Assembly: GCA_902626605.1 (NCBI GenBank)
Contig: CACOFZ010000004.1
Span: 1 to 64,000, forward strand
Length of the DNA stretch: 64,000 nt
From: an uncultured PS1 clade bacterium
GTDB lineage: Bacteria; Pseudomonadota; Alphaproteobacteria; MED-G09
Reading direction: 5' to 3'
Below are positions 37,745 to 46,777 of the stretch, piece after piece (within the stretch, counting starts at the first letter, position 1; the number at the start of each line of letters is the position of its first letter). The notes below the pieces were generated by a model, which ran no database searches, was not told where the DNA came from, and saw nothing but the letters and a program-made list of their open reading frames with translations. The position numbers and the translations under genes were made by a program.

Positions 37745-40222
37745 TTAGAAAATTCTCTGTAATATTCCTGGAGTCAAAATTGAAAGAGGGTTGCTTTGAA
37801 TATTAATTAATCCATTTTCATCTTCATAAATTTGATACTTAATGCCTATTAATCCCTCTCCTTTATTATCACCTTTAAAAAGACCACCCAGAAGAGGAAT
37901 TTTTGAAGGCACCATATTTATACTTGCCAGAGGAACAAGTGTTCCTTCAATATTTGTTAATTCCGAAAATCCATAAATACCTGATATTGACATTCCAAGA
38001 GAGTTATCGAAAATTGGTAAATCGCTTTTAGCCTTTATTACACCATCACCAATAAAAACACCTTTTGAGTTAATATTTATTTTCGCTGAGGCCGATTTAA
38101 ATTCGATGCCTGAGTTATTATCAAAAGTTAAATTAGGTATAGATATATTTAATAGCTTAGCAAAAATTGGAAGTTGTAAAATAGAAAATTCACCCACATT
38201 TAAATTACCTGAAAAAGTTTCAAGACCGTCTAATTCTTTAATATTGGCTTTATAATTTATAGGACCGCCTACTAAATTAATATTTAATCCTAAAACCTCA
38301 ATTAAACTTTCAAAATTTTTAGTAAAAAATTTTATTTCTTTTGTATTTTTATTCTCTGATAACTCCCCAAAAATGATCGACTCATCATTTAAAAAAACCC
38401 TCATAGATAGATCGTTAAGTTTATTTAATTTTTTATTATAAAAAAATTGGGCATTTTTAAAATTAAGTTTTGATTTTGACTTCAGCTCATTAAAGAAAAT
38501 ATTAATCATTATATTCTCATTATTACTACGGGAATTAGGAACATTTATAAGTTTTGATAAACCATCCCTACCTATACTTAAAATATCGCCTAATATTGAT
38601 AATTCTAATAATGAGGAGAAATTATTGCTATATTTCAATGAAAAGTTATTAGAAATACTATCCTTGGATGAATAGGTTTTTAATTTTTCTAATCTAATAT
38701 TTGTAATCCTATTATTTTTAAATTTAAAATTTCCATCTACTTCTATTAGGGGACCATCAATTATAAAATTATAAAAATTAATTTCTTCATTATCAAAAAA
38801 ATTTATATTGGTTTTTAAAAACATTGATGAAAATTTTGGTTTGGCCCAATCAAGAATATAAGATTCTATTTTAGTATTTCTAAAATCAAGAAATAAATCC
38901 CCTTCCTTTAAATCAAACGAATTTCCTATAAAATTTGCCTCAACATCAACTTTTCCCGAAAATTTTAACTTATCTCCAATAAAATTATTAAACATTTTAT
39001 CGCTAATGGATCCTGACAAGGAGATTAATGTAGAATTAGTTTTTTTCTTAAAATCCTGCTCCCAAATTAAATTTAGGCTCTGATTACTAGAATTTATTTT
39101 ACCAACTATATCCAAACCATTGTTTGTAAGATCTATTGTTAATAAACTACTCTTAAAATCTCTTGAAAAAATATTGTTTACTCTAACATCAGTAAGATTT
39201 GTCTTCGAGTTGATAATAAATTCTTCAAATTTTAATTTTGATTTTAATGGAAAATTAAATTGAACTTTCAGCTCAGAATTTGCAGAAATATCTTCAAGTT
39301 TTAAGGGAACAAATCTTTTAAAATTTCTTGGATGTTGAAAGATAAAAATCATTACATCATTGATCGAACCTTTTGCGTTAATTAAAATTTCTGCTGGACC
39401 ATGTTTTTTTGTGATCTCCTTTGCAATAAATTTACTATTAAAAATATCTATTGATTGATGTTTTTTTCCTAAAACCTCTCCTTTTTCCAGATTAACCTCA
39501 AAAGACTCTCCATCTAAAATTGCATTGCCTGAAGAATTGTAAATAGAATCCATTTCTTTAAGAAATGAAATGGTCATATCGTTAAAATTAAATTTTAGAT
39601 TTATGTCTTTCTTAGCAAGTTTTTTTGAAATTTTAAAAGAGTCTAAGGGAATATCAGCCTTTAAAGATAAGTCATTGATTAATCCATTTGATAAATTTTT
39701 CTGAACCCAATTTTTTGCGCCATTAGCTGTATTTGATGGCCAAAGACTTTTTATTAAAGATACAGGTATCAATGATCCTGATGCATTAATTTCTAATTTA
39801 TTGGAATTAATTTTTCCATTTGTTTTAACAATTATTGAATCATATTTTTTTATAGGCTGATCATTATTATTAGTTAAATAAGATGAAAAAGTATAATTGT
39901 TTTTAAAACTTATAGTATTAACTAAATTTGTTTTAGCCTCAGATACTAGTAGATATTTTTTTTTATCTTGATAATTAATTAAATTTATTTTTATTTTTGC
40001 ATTTATAGTTCTTCGGTCATTATCAAGATATAAAATTGCTTCTAAAAAATTATTTTCATAATCATCAATTTTACTCATCAAAAGAGGTTTTATAATAAAT
40101 TCTATTGGTTTTATATTGATGAAGGAAAAAGAGAGTTGCAATAGAAAAAAAGAAACAATAAAAATGAAAAATCCAAATATACTAGAGAATAATTTTATTA
40201 TATTTTGATAAAGTAAAAACAT
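37745..40222 (-). CDS. large AsmA-like / YhdP-type inner-membrane-anchored protein
   Basis: An 825-residue protein with one N-terminal membrane helix (residues about 10-35: SSIFGFFIFIVSFFLLQLSF) and a very long, beta-rich periplasmic part full of repeated short strands, as in AsmA/YhdP (DUF3971) proteins. The C-terminus EGTLVPLASINMVPSKIPLLGGLF followed by GLIGIKYQIYEDENG and SILTPGILQRIF is the conserved family end. Such proteins are thought to form bridges for phospholipid transfer to the outer membrane. I prefer ATG 40222 over the track's TTG 40231. Only 21 bp separate it from the divergent peroxiredoxin start. Confidence 0.82.
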   Translation of the reverse strand: MFLLYQNIIKLFSSIFGFFIFIVSFFLLQLSFSFINIKPIEFIIKPLLMSKIDDYENNFLEAILYLDNDRRTINAKIKINLINYQDKKKYLLVSEAKTNLVNTISFKNNYTFSSYLTNNNDQPIKKYDSIIVKTNGKINSNKLEINASGSLIPVSLIKSLWPSNTANGAKNWVQKNLSNGLINDLSLKADIPLDSFKISKKLAKKDINLKFNFNDMTISFLKEMDSIYNSSGNAILDGESFEVNLEKGEVLGKKHQSIDIFNSKFIAKEITKKHGPAEILINAKGSINDVMIFIFQHPRNFKRFVPLKLEDISANSELKVQFNFPLKSKLKFEEFIINSKTNLTDVRVNNIFSRDFKSSLLTIDLTNNGLDIVGKINSSNQSLNLIWEQDFKKKTNSTLISLSGSISDKMFNNFIGDKLKFSGKVDVEANFIGNSFDLKEGDLFLDFRNTKIESYILDWAKPKFSSMFLKTNINFFDNEEINFYNFIIDGPLIEVDGNFKFKNNRITNIRLEKLKTYSSKDSISNNFSLKYSNNFSSLLELSILGDILSIGRDGLSKLINVPNSRSNNENIMINIFFNELKSKSKLNFKNAQFFYNKKLNKLNDLSMRVFLNDESIIFGELSENKNTKEIKFFTKNFESLIEVLGLNINLVGGPINYKANIKELDGLETFSGNLNVGEFSILQLPIFAKLLNISIPNLTFDNNSGIEFKSASAKININSKGVFIGDGVIKAKSDLPIFDNSLGMSISGIYGFSELTNIEGTLVPLASINMVPSKIPLLGGLFKGDNKGEGLIGIKYQIYEDENGLINIQSNPLSILTPGILQRIF

Positions 40223-40243
40223 TTTAAACAAGTAGGAACGCTA

Positions 40244-40717
40244 ATGACAAAAGAATTAAAAATTAACGATAATATACCAAATTTTACTCTCCCTTTAAGT
40301 GACGACAGCTTATTTAATTCTGAAGAATTAAAAAAGAAATTATATATTATTTATTTCTATCCAAAAGATAATACACCAGGTTGCACTAATGAGGCTAAAG
40401 ATTTTAGTTCTTTAAGGGAAGATTTTGATAAAATAGATGCTGAAATAATTGGAATTTCAAAAGATTCTATTAAAAAACATAAAAATTTTATTGAAAAACA
40501 GGGTCTTAAAATTAAATTGGCCTCAGACGAAGAAGGCAATGTTATAGAGAGTTTTGGTGTGTGGATTGAAAAAAAAATGTACGGCCGAACTTACATGGGA
40601 ATTGAGAGATCAACATTTATAATATCTCATGAAAAAAAAATATTAGAAATTTACAAAAAAGTGAAAGTTAAAAATCATGCAAATATTGTTTTGGAAAGAG
40701 CCAAGGAACTAATCTAA
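40244..40717 (+). CDS. bcp: peroxiredoxin, Bcp/PrxQ family (1-Cys type)
   Basis: A thiol peroxidase of 157 residues that reduces hydrogen peroxide and lipid hydroperoxides. The peroxidatic cysteine is Cys47 in YPKDNTPGCTNEAKDF, and the conserved arginine is in GRTYMGIERSTFII. The resolving cysteine commonly five residues later is a lysine here, and Cys47 is the only cysteine in the protein, so recycling must use another thiol (1-Cys mechanism). The promoter must lie within the 5' end of the divergent AsmA-like gene. Its 3' end overlaps prfB by 9 bp, tail to tail. Confidence 0.93.
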   Translation: MTKELKINDNIPNFTLPLSDDSLFNSEELKKKLYIIYFYPKDNTPGCTNEAKDFSSLREDFDKIDAEIIGISKDSIKKHKNFIEKQGLKIKLASDEEGNVIESFGVWIEKKMYGRTYMGIERSTFIISHEKKILEIYKKVKVKNHANIVLERAKELI

Positions 40718-41810
40718 AATCTTTTTTGAAAGGGCAGCTCCTAAAAAAGAGTCTAAATCTCCATTTAAAACATTTTGTGGGTTAGTATCCTCTACTTCTG
40801 TTCTTAAATCTTTTACAAGTTGATAAGGTTGAAGAACATATGACCTTATTTGATGACCCCAACCAATCTCTGATCTACTATCAAGTTGTTCTTGAGAAAT
40901 CTCTTCTTTTTTTTGTAATTCAATCTCATATAATCTTGCTTTTAACATTGACCAAGCCGTGGCTTTATTTTTATGTTGTGATCTTTCGGCTTGACATTGA
41001 ACAGCGATTTTAGATGGTAGGTGTGTTATCCTTACAGCACTGTCTGTAGTATTAACATGCTGACCCCCTGCCCCAGATGATCTAAACGTATCGATTCTAC
41101 AATCAGACTCTTTCAAGTCTATTTCAATATTATCATCTACAACAGGGTATACCCAAACACTTGCGAAACTTGTATGTCTTCTTTTTTGAGAGTCAAATGG
41201 AGATATTCTAACCAACCTGTGAATACCAGATTCAGTTTTAAGCCATCCATATGCATTATTTCCATTAATTTTAATAGTCGCACTCTTTAAGCCAGCTTCC
41301 TCTCCAGGATTTTTTTCTACTAAATCAATAGAATAACCTTTATTCTCTCCCCACCTTATATACATTCTTAATAACATTTCGGCCCAATCTTGACTTTCGG
41401 TGCCTCCAGCTCCAGGGTGAATCTCAAGATAGGTTGAATTTTTATCAGCCTCACCAGATAGCATTGCTTCAAGACTACTAATTTTTGCTTTTTGTAAAAT
41501 TAAGTTTAGATTTTCTGTTTCTTCATTGATTACAGTTTGATCTTTTTCCTTTTCAGCTAATTCAATCATTAAAGTAGAGTCTTTTAGACTTTTTTCTAAT
41601 AACAGACAATTTTGAATTGTCTCTTCAATATTAGACCTCTCCCTCATTATCATCTGAGGATTATCATTTTCTTTCCAAAAACTATCTGAGTCTATAATAG
41701 AGTTTAATTCTTCGAGCCTTCTATTGGACAAATCCCAGTCAAAGATGCCCCCTTAAAAGAGAAATACATTCTTCAATTTCATCGATTATTTTTTGAATTT
41801 CATTTTTCAT
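40709..41810 (-). CDS. prfB: peptide chain release factor 2, with programmed +1 frameshift
   Basis: RF2 terminates translation at UGA and UAA. The track ORF (40709-41731) lacks the true N-terminus. Upstream I read, from ATG 41810, 23 codons (MKNEIQKIIDEIEECISLLRGHL) ending at CTT TGA C, preceded by AAGGGGG three bases before CTT. Shifting +1 at TGA (41739-41741) continues DWDLSNRRLEEL into the long ORF, giving 366 residues, the normal length. The stop-recognition SPF motif (ISPFDSQKRRHTSFASVWV) and the catalytic GGQ (SSGAGGQHVNTTDSAVR) are intact. It starts 11 bp after amiC and overlaps the convergent peroxiredoxin gene. Confidence 0.95.
41739..41754 (-). promoter_or_regulatory. prfB autoregulatory frameshift site
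   Basis: Minus strand AAGGGGGCATCTTTGA followed by C: a Shine-Dalgarno-like AGGGGG, CAT spacer, slippery CTT and in-frame TGA. The layout is the same as E. coli AGGGGGTATCTTTGAC. Low RF2 lets the ribosome slip +1 and make more RF2. Confidence 0.93.
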
Positions 41811-41821
41811 TAAAATTTATA

Positions 41822-42979
41822 TTACTTATAATTTTGGTTAATTGCATCAACAAATTTATCAGCTACATTTGATTGCCAATTTTTACTCCTAAGGTTGTTT
41901 CTATCCTTATTGTTAGTTATAAAACCTAATTCTACAAGTACACTTGGATAATTTGGTGACTTTAAAACAGCAAAACCAGCGTATCTATGAGGTCTTTTCA
42001 ATAATTGTGATTTCTCTTTAACTTTATTAACCAAAATTTCTGCAAATTCAAAAGAAGATTGGTTGGCTTTCTCAAAAGCTTTTTTAATCTGATGATCCTC
42101 AATTAAGTTTCTATTCTGAGTAAGATTTATTCCTATTAAGCCCTTTCTTGAAAAAATCGAACCTTTATTTTCTAAACTTGCAACTTTTTCAGCCTCTCTA
42201 TCCATTTTTTTCTCTGATAAGGTATAGACTGAAAAACCTCTAACAGAGTCTTTTTTTGAAGCATCCGCATGAATTGATATAAATAAATCTGCACCTTTCT
42301 TCTTAGCAAACTCTACCCTTTCTTTTAGTTCTATAAACTTATCGTTCTCTCTGGTTAAAAAAACACGATAGCCGTCATTTATTAACTTTTTTCTTAAAGT
42401 TTTAGAAAAATTTAGAACAATATCCTTTTCATTCAATATACCTTGAAAAGAAGTACCTGGATCTTTGCCTCCATGCCCTGGATCAATAACAATAGTTTTT
42501 CTTTTTTTTAAAGATTTTGATTTTTTAAAATATTTTTTTTTGCTCTCTTTTTTAGAATATAAATTATCTTTAATTATTTCTAGCTCAATATATAACATCC
42601 TTTTTTTGCCGCTACTTGGCTTTAATAATTTTGTTTTTATTTTTTTTAAAGGTTTATTGAGATCAAAAACAATACGAGATATATCGTTACTAAATGAACC
42701 GAATCTAACGTTTTTTACAATTCCTTTATTTGGTGGTAATGAAAAATCACTAGAAAAATTAATATTTGCTAAATCTACAACCAATCTACTGGGGTTCTTT
42801 AGAGAAAATACCTCATATTTTACTGGTTTATCACTTTCAAATATTACCCTTACACCCTCAGAAATGTTAATTATTCTTAGTTTTGATATTTCAGATAATT
42901 CAGTTGATAATAAATTTGATCCATTAAAAATAATAAAAAATGATACTAAAATTTTAAATATATTTTTATAAGATAACAT
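41822..42979 (-). CDS. amiC: N-acetylmuramoyl-L-alanine amidase with AMIN domain
   Basis: A periplasmic zinc amidase that cleaves the peptide from muramic acid in the septum. It has a signal-like N-terminus (IFKILVSFFIIFNGSNLLS), an AMIN domain (residues about 30-130, with GVRVIFESDKPVKYEVF and NPSRLVVDLANI), and an Amidase_3 domain with zinc ligands in IVIDPGHGGKDPG, glutamate in GILNEKDIVLNF, histidine in LFISIHADASK, and a C-terminal VLVELGFITNNKD with the catalytic glutamate. It is 385 residues. It lies directly before prfB; rne is divergent. amiA and amiB are similar, so the letter is tentative. Confidence 0.92.
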   Translation of the reverse strand: MLSYKNIFKILVSFFIIFNGSNLLSTELSEISKLRIINISEGVRVIFESDKPVKYEVFSLKNPSRLVVDLANINFSSDFSLPPNKGIVKNVRFGSFSNDISRIVFDLNKPLKKIKTKLLKPSSGKKRMLYIELEIIKDNLYSKKESKKKYFKKSKSLKKRKTIVIDPGHGGKDPGTSFQGILNEKDIVLNFSKTLRKKLINDGYRVFLTRENDKFIELKERVEFAKKKGADLFISIHADASKKDSVRGFSVYTLSEKKMDREAEKVASLENKGSIFSRKGLIGINLTQNRNLIEDHQIKKAFEKANQSSFEFAEILVNKVKEKSQLLKRPHRYAGFAVLKSPNYPSVLVELGFITNNKDRNNLRSKNWQSNVADKFVDAINQNYK

Positions 42980-43246
42980 ATGTTTTTTAATTATTTTGAA
43001 TACTTCCTTGCCAAAGCTATTAAATGAAATGTAAAAGTAAACAAGATATTAAATTTAACCTAATTATATTTATAAATCTAATTTAATTTTAGATTAGGGA
43101 ATTAAAAATTATTAAATAGTAATTGGTGTTTATAAATACCAAATACTCATAGAAAATTAATAATCTGGAAGGATAAAATAAAATGCTAAATTTTAACATG
43201 AAAAATAATAGATTTATTTTAGCTCCGGATTTTGGAGAACAAATTT
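42980..43246 (+). promoter_or_regulatory. rne leader region with hairpins
   Basis: The 267-bp divergent region between amiC and rne. It contains a perfect 7-bp hairpin AATCTAA-N7-TTAGATT (43075-43095), an imperfect one TTGGTGTTTATAAATACCAA (43123-43142), and a small ORF beginning at 43183. RNase E is known in other bacteria to control its own mRNA through leader hairpins; whether these serve that role is inference. Confidence 0.4.
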
Positions 43247-43332
43247 ATGACAAACCAAATTTTAATAGATGCAGCCCACCAGGAAGAGGTAAGGGTTGCG
43301 GTTACAAAAAACAATCGTTTGGAGGAATATGA
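43183..43332 (+). CDS. possible small ORF overlapping the rne start
   Basis: A 49-codon frame starting at ATG 43183 with a good ribosome-binding site (GGAAGGA about 9 bases upstream), running past the rne ATG (43247) in another frame and stopping at TGA 43330-43332. The peptide MLNFNMKNNRFILAPDFGEQ... has no family I know, and the second half may only reflect rne coding. It may be a leader peptide that tunes rne translation, or chance. Confidence 0.3.
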   Translation: MLNFNMKNNRFILAPDFGEQIYDKPNFNRCSPPGRGKGCGYKKQSFGGI

Positions 43333-45337
43333 TTTTGAGTTTGACTCAAGGCGTCCAATACGAGGAAATATTTATTTAGCAAAAGTTACAAGAGTAGAGC
43401 CGTCACTTCAAGCAGCTTTCGTTGATTATGGTGGTAATAGAAACGGCTTTCTTCCTTTTGCAGAAATTCATCCAGATTATTATCAAATACCTGTTGCAGA
43501 TAAAGAAGCTATACTTGAAAAAAATGCATCGGAACTTAACAATGATGAAATTGATGAAGAGATTAATGAAAATTTAAATGATCCGTCACATGTAGAGGAT
43601 ATAGGTGGTGATGATCTCGAAGAAATTGAAACAATAAATAAAAAAAGAAATAAAGACTTAATAAAAAATTATAAAATTCAGGAAGTTATTAAGAAAAATC
43701 AAATTTTACTTATTCAAGTATCTAAAGAAGAAAGGGGAAATAAAGGAGCGGCAATTACAACCTACACTTCAATTCCTGGAAGATATTGCGTTTTTATGCC
43801 AAATAGTACATCTGGAGGTGGTGTAAGTAGAAGAATAAAGAATCCAAAAGAAAGAAAAAAACTAAAAAATACATTAGATAAACTTAATGTTCCTGAAAAA
43901 ATGGGATTAATAATTAGAACAGCGGGTGCAAAAACAACATCCACAGAAATTAAAAGAGACTATAAATATCTTACGAAAACTTGGGATAAAATCAAAGAAA
44001 ATACACTTTCATCGAATGCCCCATCGTTAATTTATGAGGATGGCGGCGTTATTCAAAGATCCCTTAGAGACCTTTATTCAAAAGAGATTGATATTGTTTT
44101 TATTGAAGGGAAAGAGACATATAAATCTGCAAAAAATTTCATGAAGCTCCTTATGCCAAGTCATGCTGTAAAGATAAAGGAATGGAAGGAAGACTCACCA
44201 ATTTTTCAAAAAAATAATATAGAACAACAATTATCTTCAATTTATGCTGATGAAGTATTTTTGTCATCTGGTGGATCATTAGTATTGAATCAAACTGAAG
44301 CACTGGTTGCTATTGATGTTAATTCAGGAAGTTCAACAAAATATCACAACATTGAAGAAACAGCTCTAAAAACAAATCTTGAAGCGGCTGAAGAAATTGC
44401 AAGACAGCTTAGGCTTAGAGATATGGCTGGATTAGTAGTTATTGATTTTATTGATATGGAAAAATTTGCCAACAGGAAATCTATTGAAAAAAAACTTAAA
44501 GAATCATTAAAATCAGATAGATCAAAGATTCAGGTTGGAAAAATAAGTAGTTTTGGCCTTTTAGAAATGTCTAGGCAAAGAATAAGGTCTAGCATCAAAG
44601 AGGGTGTTTATAGTCCTTGCTCCAATTGTGATGGCACAGGACTTATTCGCTCGATAGATTCCAGATCACTTGAATTATTAAGATTAATTAGTGAAATAAG
44701 TATTAGAGAAAATATAAAAAAGATTGATGCTGAAATTCCTAGTGAGATATTAAATTATTTAGTTAACCAAAAAAGAAGCCTTCTAACAGATCTAGAAAAT
44801 AATAAGGATGCTTCAGTAAATTTTTATGGAAATGCTCTTCTCAGGGGTAATGAGAATAAAATTAGAGCTTTTGATATAAATAACAATGAAATAAATCTTG
44901 ATAAGATTATTAAAAATAATGGCTCAATTGAAAATAAAAATGACTTAAAACAAAACAAAAAAAGAAAAAAGGGCAAGAACAATAAATTAAATAAGTTAGA
45001 CAGTAATAATCCAAATAAAACAAACAAAAAAAATAAAGACAGTAATGAAACTGATTCAAAAAATATTAAGAAGTCTGATCAAAAGAACGTTATTGATAAA
45101 AAATCAACAAGAAAAAAATCATCTAAAAATACAAAAAATATTGGAAATGTAAAAAAATTAAAAAAAGACGATAATAATATTGAGAAAATCAAAGAGGATA
45201 AGAAAATACCTTTAATAGCGAATGTAAAAAAACATCAAGATGATGAAATTCCAAAAAATGTAAACCATATAGGTGCACCAATTAAAGGCAATGAAAAAAA
45301 AGAGAAGCCAAAGTCTGGTTGGTGGAATAAAGGTTAA
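43247..45337 (+). CDS. rne: ribonuclease E/G
   Basis: RNase E is the main endoribonuclease for mRNA decay and rRNA/tRNA processing. The S1 domain is at the N-terminus (RGNIYLAKVTRVEPSLQAAFVDYGGNRNGFLPF) with an acidic insertion (EIDEEINENLNDPSHVEDIGGDDLEEIE) as in long RNase E. The catalytic aspartates are in LVAIDVNSGS and LVVIDFIDME. The zinc-link is CSNCDGTG. From about residue 560 it is a K/N/D-rich disordered tail ending KPKSGWWNKG, which may anchor a degradosome. I start at ATG 43247 (GGAG upstream), not the track's TTG 43232, giving 696 residues. Confidence 0.95.
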   Translation: MTNQILIDAAHQEEVRVAVTKNNRLEEYDFEFDSRRPIRGNIYLAKVTRVEPSLQAAFVDYGGNRNGFLPFAEIHPDYYQIPVADKEAILEKNASELNNDEIDEEINENLNDPSHVEDIGGDDLEEIETINKKRNKDLIKNYKIQEVIKKNQILLIQVSKEERGNKGAAITTYTSIPGRYCVFMPNSTSGGGVSRRIKNPKERKKLKNTLDKLNVPEKMGLIIRTAGAKTTSTEIKRDYKYLTKTWDKIKENTLSSNAPSLIYEDGGVIQRSLRDLYSKEIDIVFIEGKETYKSAKNFMKLLMPSHAVKIKEWKEDSPIFQKNNIEQQLSSIYADEVFLSSGGSLVLNQTEALVAIDVNSGSSTKYHNIEETALKTNLEAAEEIARQLRLRDMAGLVVIDFIDMEKFANRKSIEKKLKESLKSDRSKIQVGKISSFGLLEMSRQRIRSSIKEGVYSPCSNCDGTGLIRSIDSRSLELLRLISEISIRENIKKIDAEIPSEILNYLVNQKRSLLTDLENNKDASVNFYGNALLRGNENKIRAFDINNNEINLDKIIKNNGSIENKNDLKQNKKRKKGKNNKLNKLDSNNPNKTNKKNKDSNETDSKNIKKSDQKNVIDKKSTRKKSSKNTKNIGNVKKLKKDDNNIEKIKEDKKIPLIANVKKHQDDEIPKNVNHIGAPIKGNEKKEKPKSGWWNKG

Positions 45338-45421
45338 AATAATTAATTATTTGTAATTTTCATTTACTATTTCTTAATTATAAAATTTAAGTAAGTATCA
45401 TAAAAAAATCAGGTTAAGATA

Positions 45422-46777
45422 ATGTTAATTTTTTTTAAAAAAAATAAGTTTTATAAAATCTTCTTAGTTTTAATTTTTATATTTTCTAACAGTAATATTA
45501 GAGCAAGCATCATTAGAGATGCAGAAATAGAAAATTTCTTAACTGAGATGGCTAATCCAATTTTTGAAGCTGCAAATCTTAATCTAAATTCTGTTGATAT
45601 TTATATATTTAATGACAAAGCTGTAAATGCCTTTGTAGCATGTGGGCAAAAGGTATTTATAAATACAGGCTTAATTCAATCATTTGATGATCCTTCCATG
45701 CTTAGAGGGGTTTTAGCTCATGAAACTGGACATATAGCTGGCGGGCATTTAGCTCGTTCTGATAAAGCTATGGAAAAAGCTCAAACTCCGATGATTGTTG
45801 GACTTTTACTTGGAATTGGTGCTGCAATTGCTGGAGAGGGCGATGCTGCACAAGCATTACTTCTAGGTAGTCAACAAATTGCAAAAGGTATGGTAGCTAA
45901 GTATTCAAGAGGTCAAGAATCAGCCGCCGATCAAGCTGCATTTCATTATTTAGAGAAAATAGAAAAATCCTCCACAGGAATGCTTGAAGTTCTATACAGC
46001 TTTGCCAATCAAGAGGCTCTTAGTCCCCGTCAGCAAAAAATAAGAGTAAGAAGTCATCCTGTATCCAGAGACAGAATTAGATCTTTAGAGAAAAAAGTTA
46101 ATAAATCTAAATTTATTAATAATAAAGATGAAGATGAATTAATATTTAAGTACAAAATGATACAAGCAAAATTAGATGGTTTCTTAAACAATGCTAATGA
46201 TATTATAAAAAAGAAAAAAGATAATTCCGATCATTCCAAGTATGCTTTAGCGGTCGCTCTTTATAGACAAGCATTATTAAACGATTCATTGTCCGTTCTT
46301 GATGAGTTAATTCTAAAATATCCCAAAAATGCTTGGTATTATGAATTAAAGGGTCAAATATTATATGAATCCGGAAAAATTGAAGACTCAATAAAGCCTT
46401 ATACTAGAGCTTTAAGTCTTAAAGGAGAGGAACCTCTATTAATGGTCGGGCTAGCAACTGCATTAAACGCTCGTGGAAATAAAGGTGACGCAAAAAAAGC
46501 AATTAGTCTTTTAAAAGAGTCTTTGAAATATGATAAAAAAAACTCACGAACTTGGTATCAATTAGCAATTTCTTATTCTGATATAAAAAATATAGGAATG
46601 GCAGAACTATCATCTGCAGAAAGACATTTTCTTACAGGTAATACAAAAATGGCATCATTTCACGCAAAAAAATCTTTAAAATATTTTAATAATTCTGATA
46701 TTTCTAAATTAAGAGCTCAAGATATTTTAATTGATGCAGAAAATAAGGCAAAATGGAAAAGAAGATGTCCAGTTTAA
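45422..46777 (+). CDS. M48 family metalloprotease with TPR repeats (BepA-like)
   Basis: A 451-residue periplasmic zinc protease. A signal peptide (FYKIFLVLIFIFSNSNIRA) is followed by the zinc motif VLAHETGHIAGGHLAR (HExxH near residue 105), and the third ligand region with ESAADQAAFHYLE. Two hydrophobic segments flank it (GLLLGIGAAIAGEGDA). From about 250 onward it has TPR-like helices (RQALLNDSLSVLDELILKYPKNAWYYELKGQIL). This layout matches BepA/YfgC, which checks outer-membrane protein assembly including LptD. The end overlaps the DsbA-like gene by 25 bp. Confidence 0.92.
   Translation: MLIFFKKNKFYKIFLVLIFIFSNSNIRASIIRDAEIENFLTEMANPIFEAANLNLNSVDIYIFNDKAVNAFVACGQKVFINTGLIQSFDDPSMLRGVLAHETGHIAGGHLARSDKAMEKAQTPMIVGLLLGIGAAIAGEGDAAQALLLGSQQIAKGMVAKYSRGQESAADQAAFHYLEKIEKSSTGMLEVLYSFANQEALSPRQQKIRVRSHPVSRDRIRSLEKKVNKSKFINNKDEDELIFKYKMIQAKLDGFLNNANDIIKKKKDNSDHSKYALAVALYRQALLNDSLSVLDELILKYPKNAWYYELKGQILYESGKIEDSIKPYTRALSLKGEEPLLMVGLATALNARGNKGDAKKAISLLKESLKYDKKNSRTWYQLAISYSDIKNIGMAELSSAERHFLTGNTKMASFHAKKSLKYFNNSDISKLRAQDILIDAENKAKWKRRCPV

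Noticed and set aside
40709-41731. prfB as a plain ORF starting at MSNRRL
   Set aside because: The upstream frame with the CTT TGA C site shows the real start at 41810 and a +1 frameshift.
42465-42971. 168-aa plus-strand ORF inside amiC
   Set aside because: Shadow of the amidase coding frame; no ribosome-binding site or recognisable domain.
45000-45320. Low-complexity K/N-rich coding at the rne 3' end as a repeat element
   Set aside because: It is the disordered tail of RNase E, in frame up to a normal stop, not a DNA repeat.
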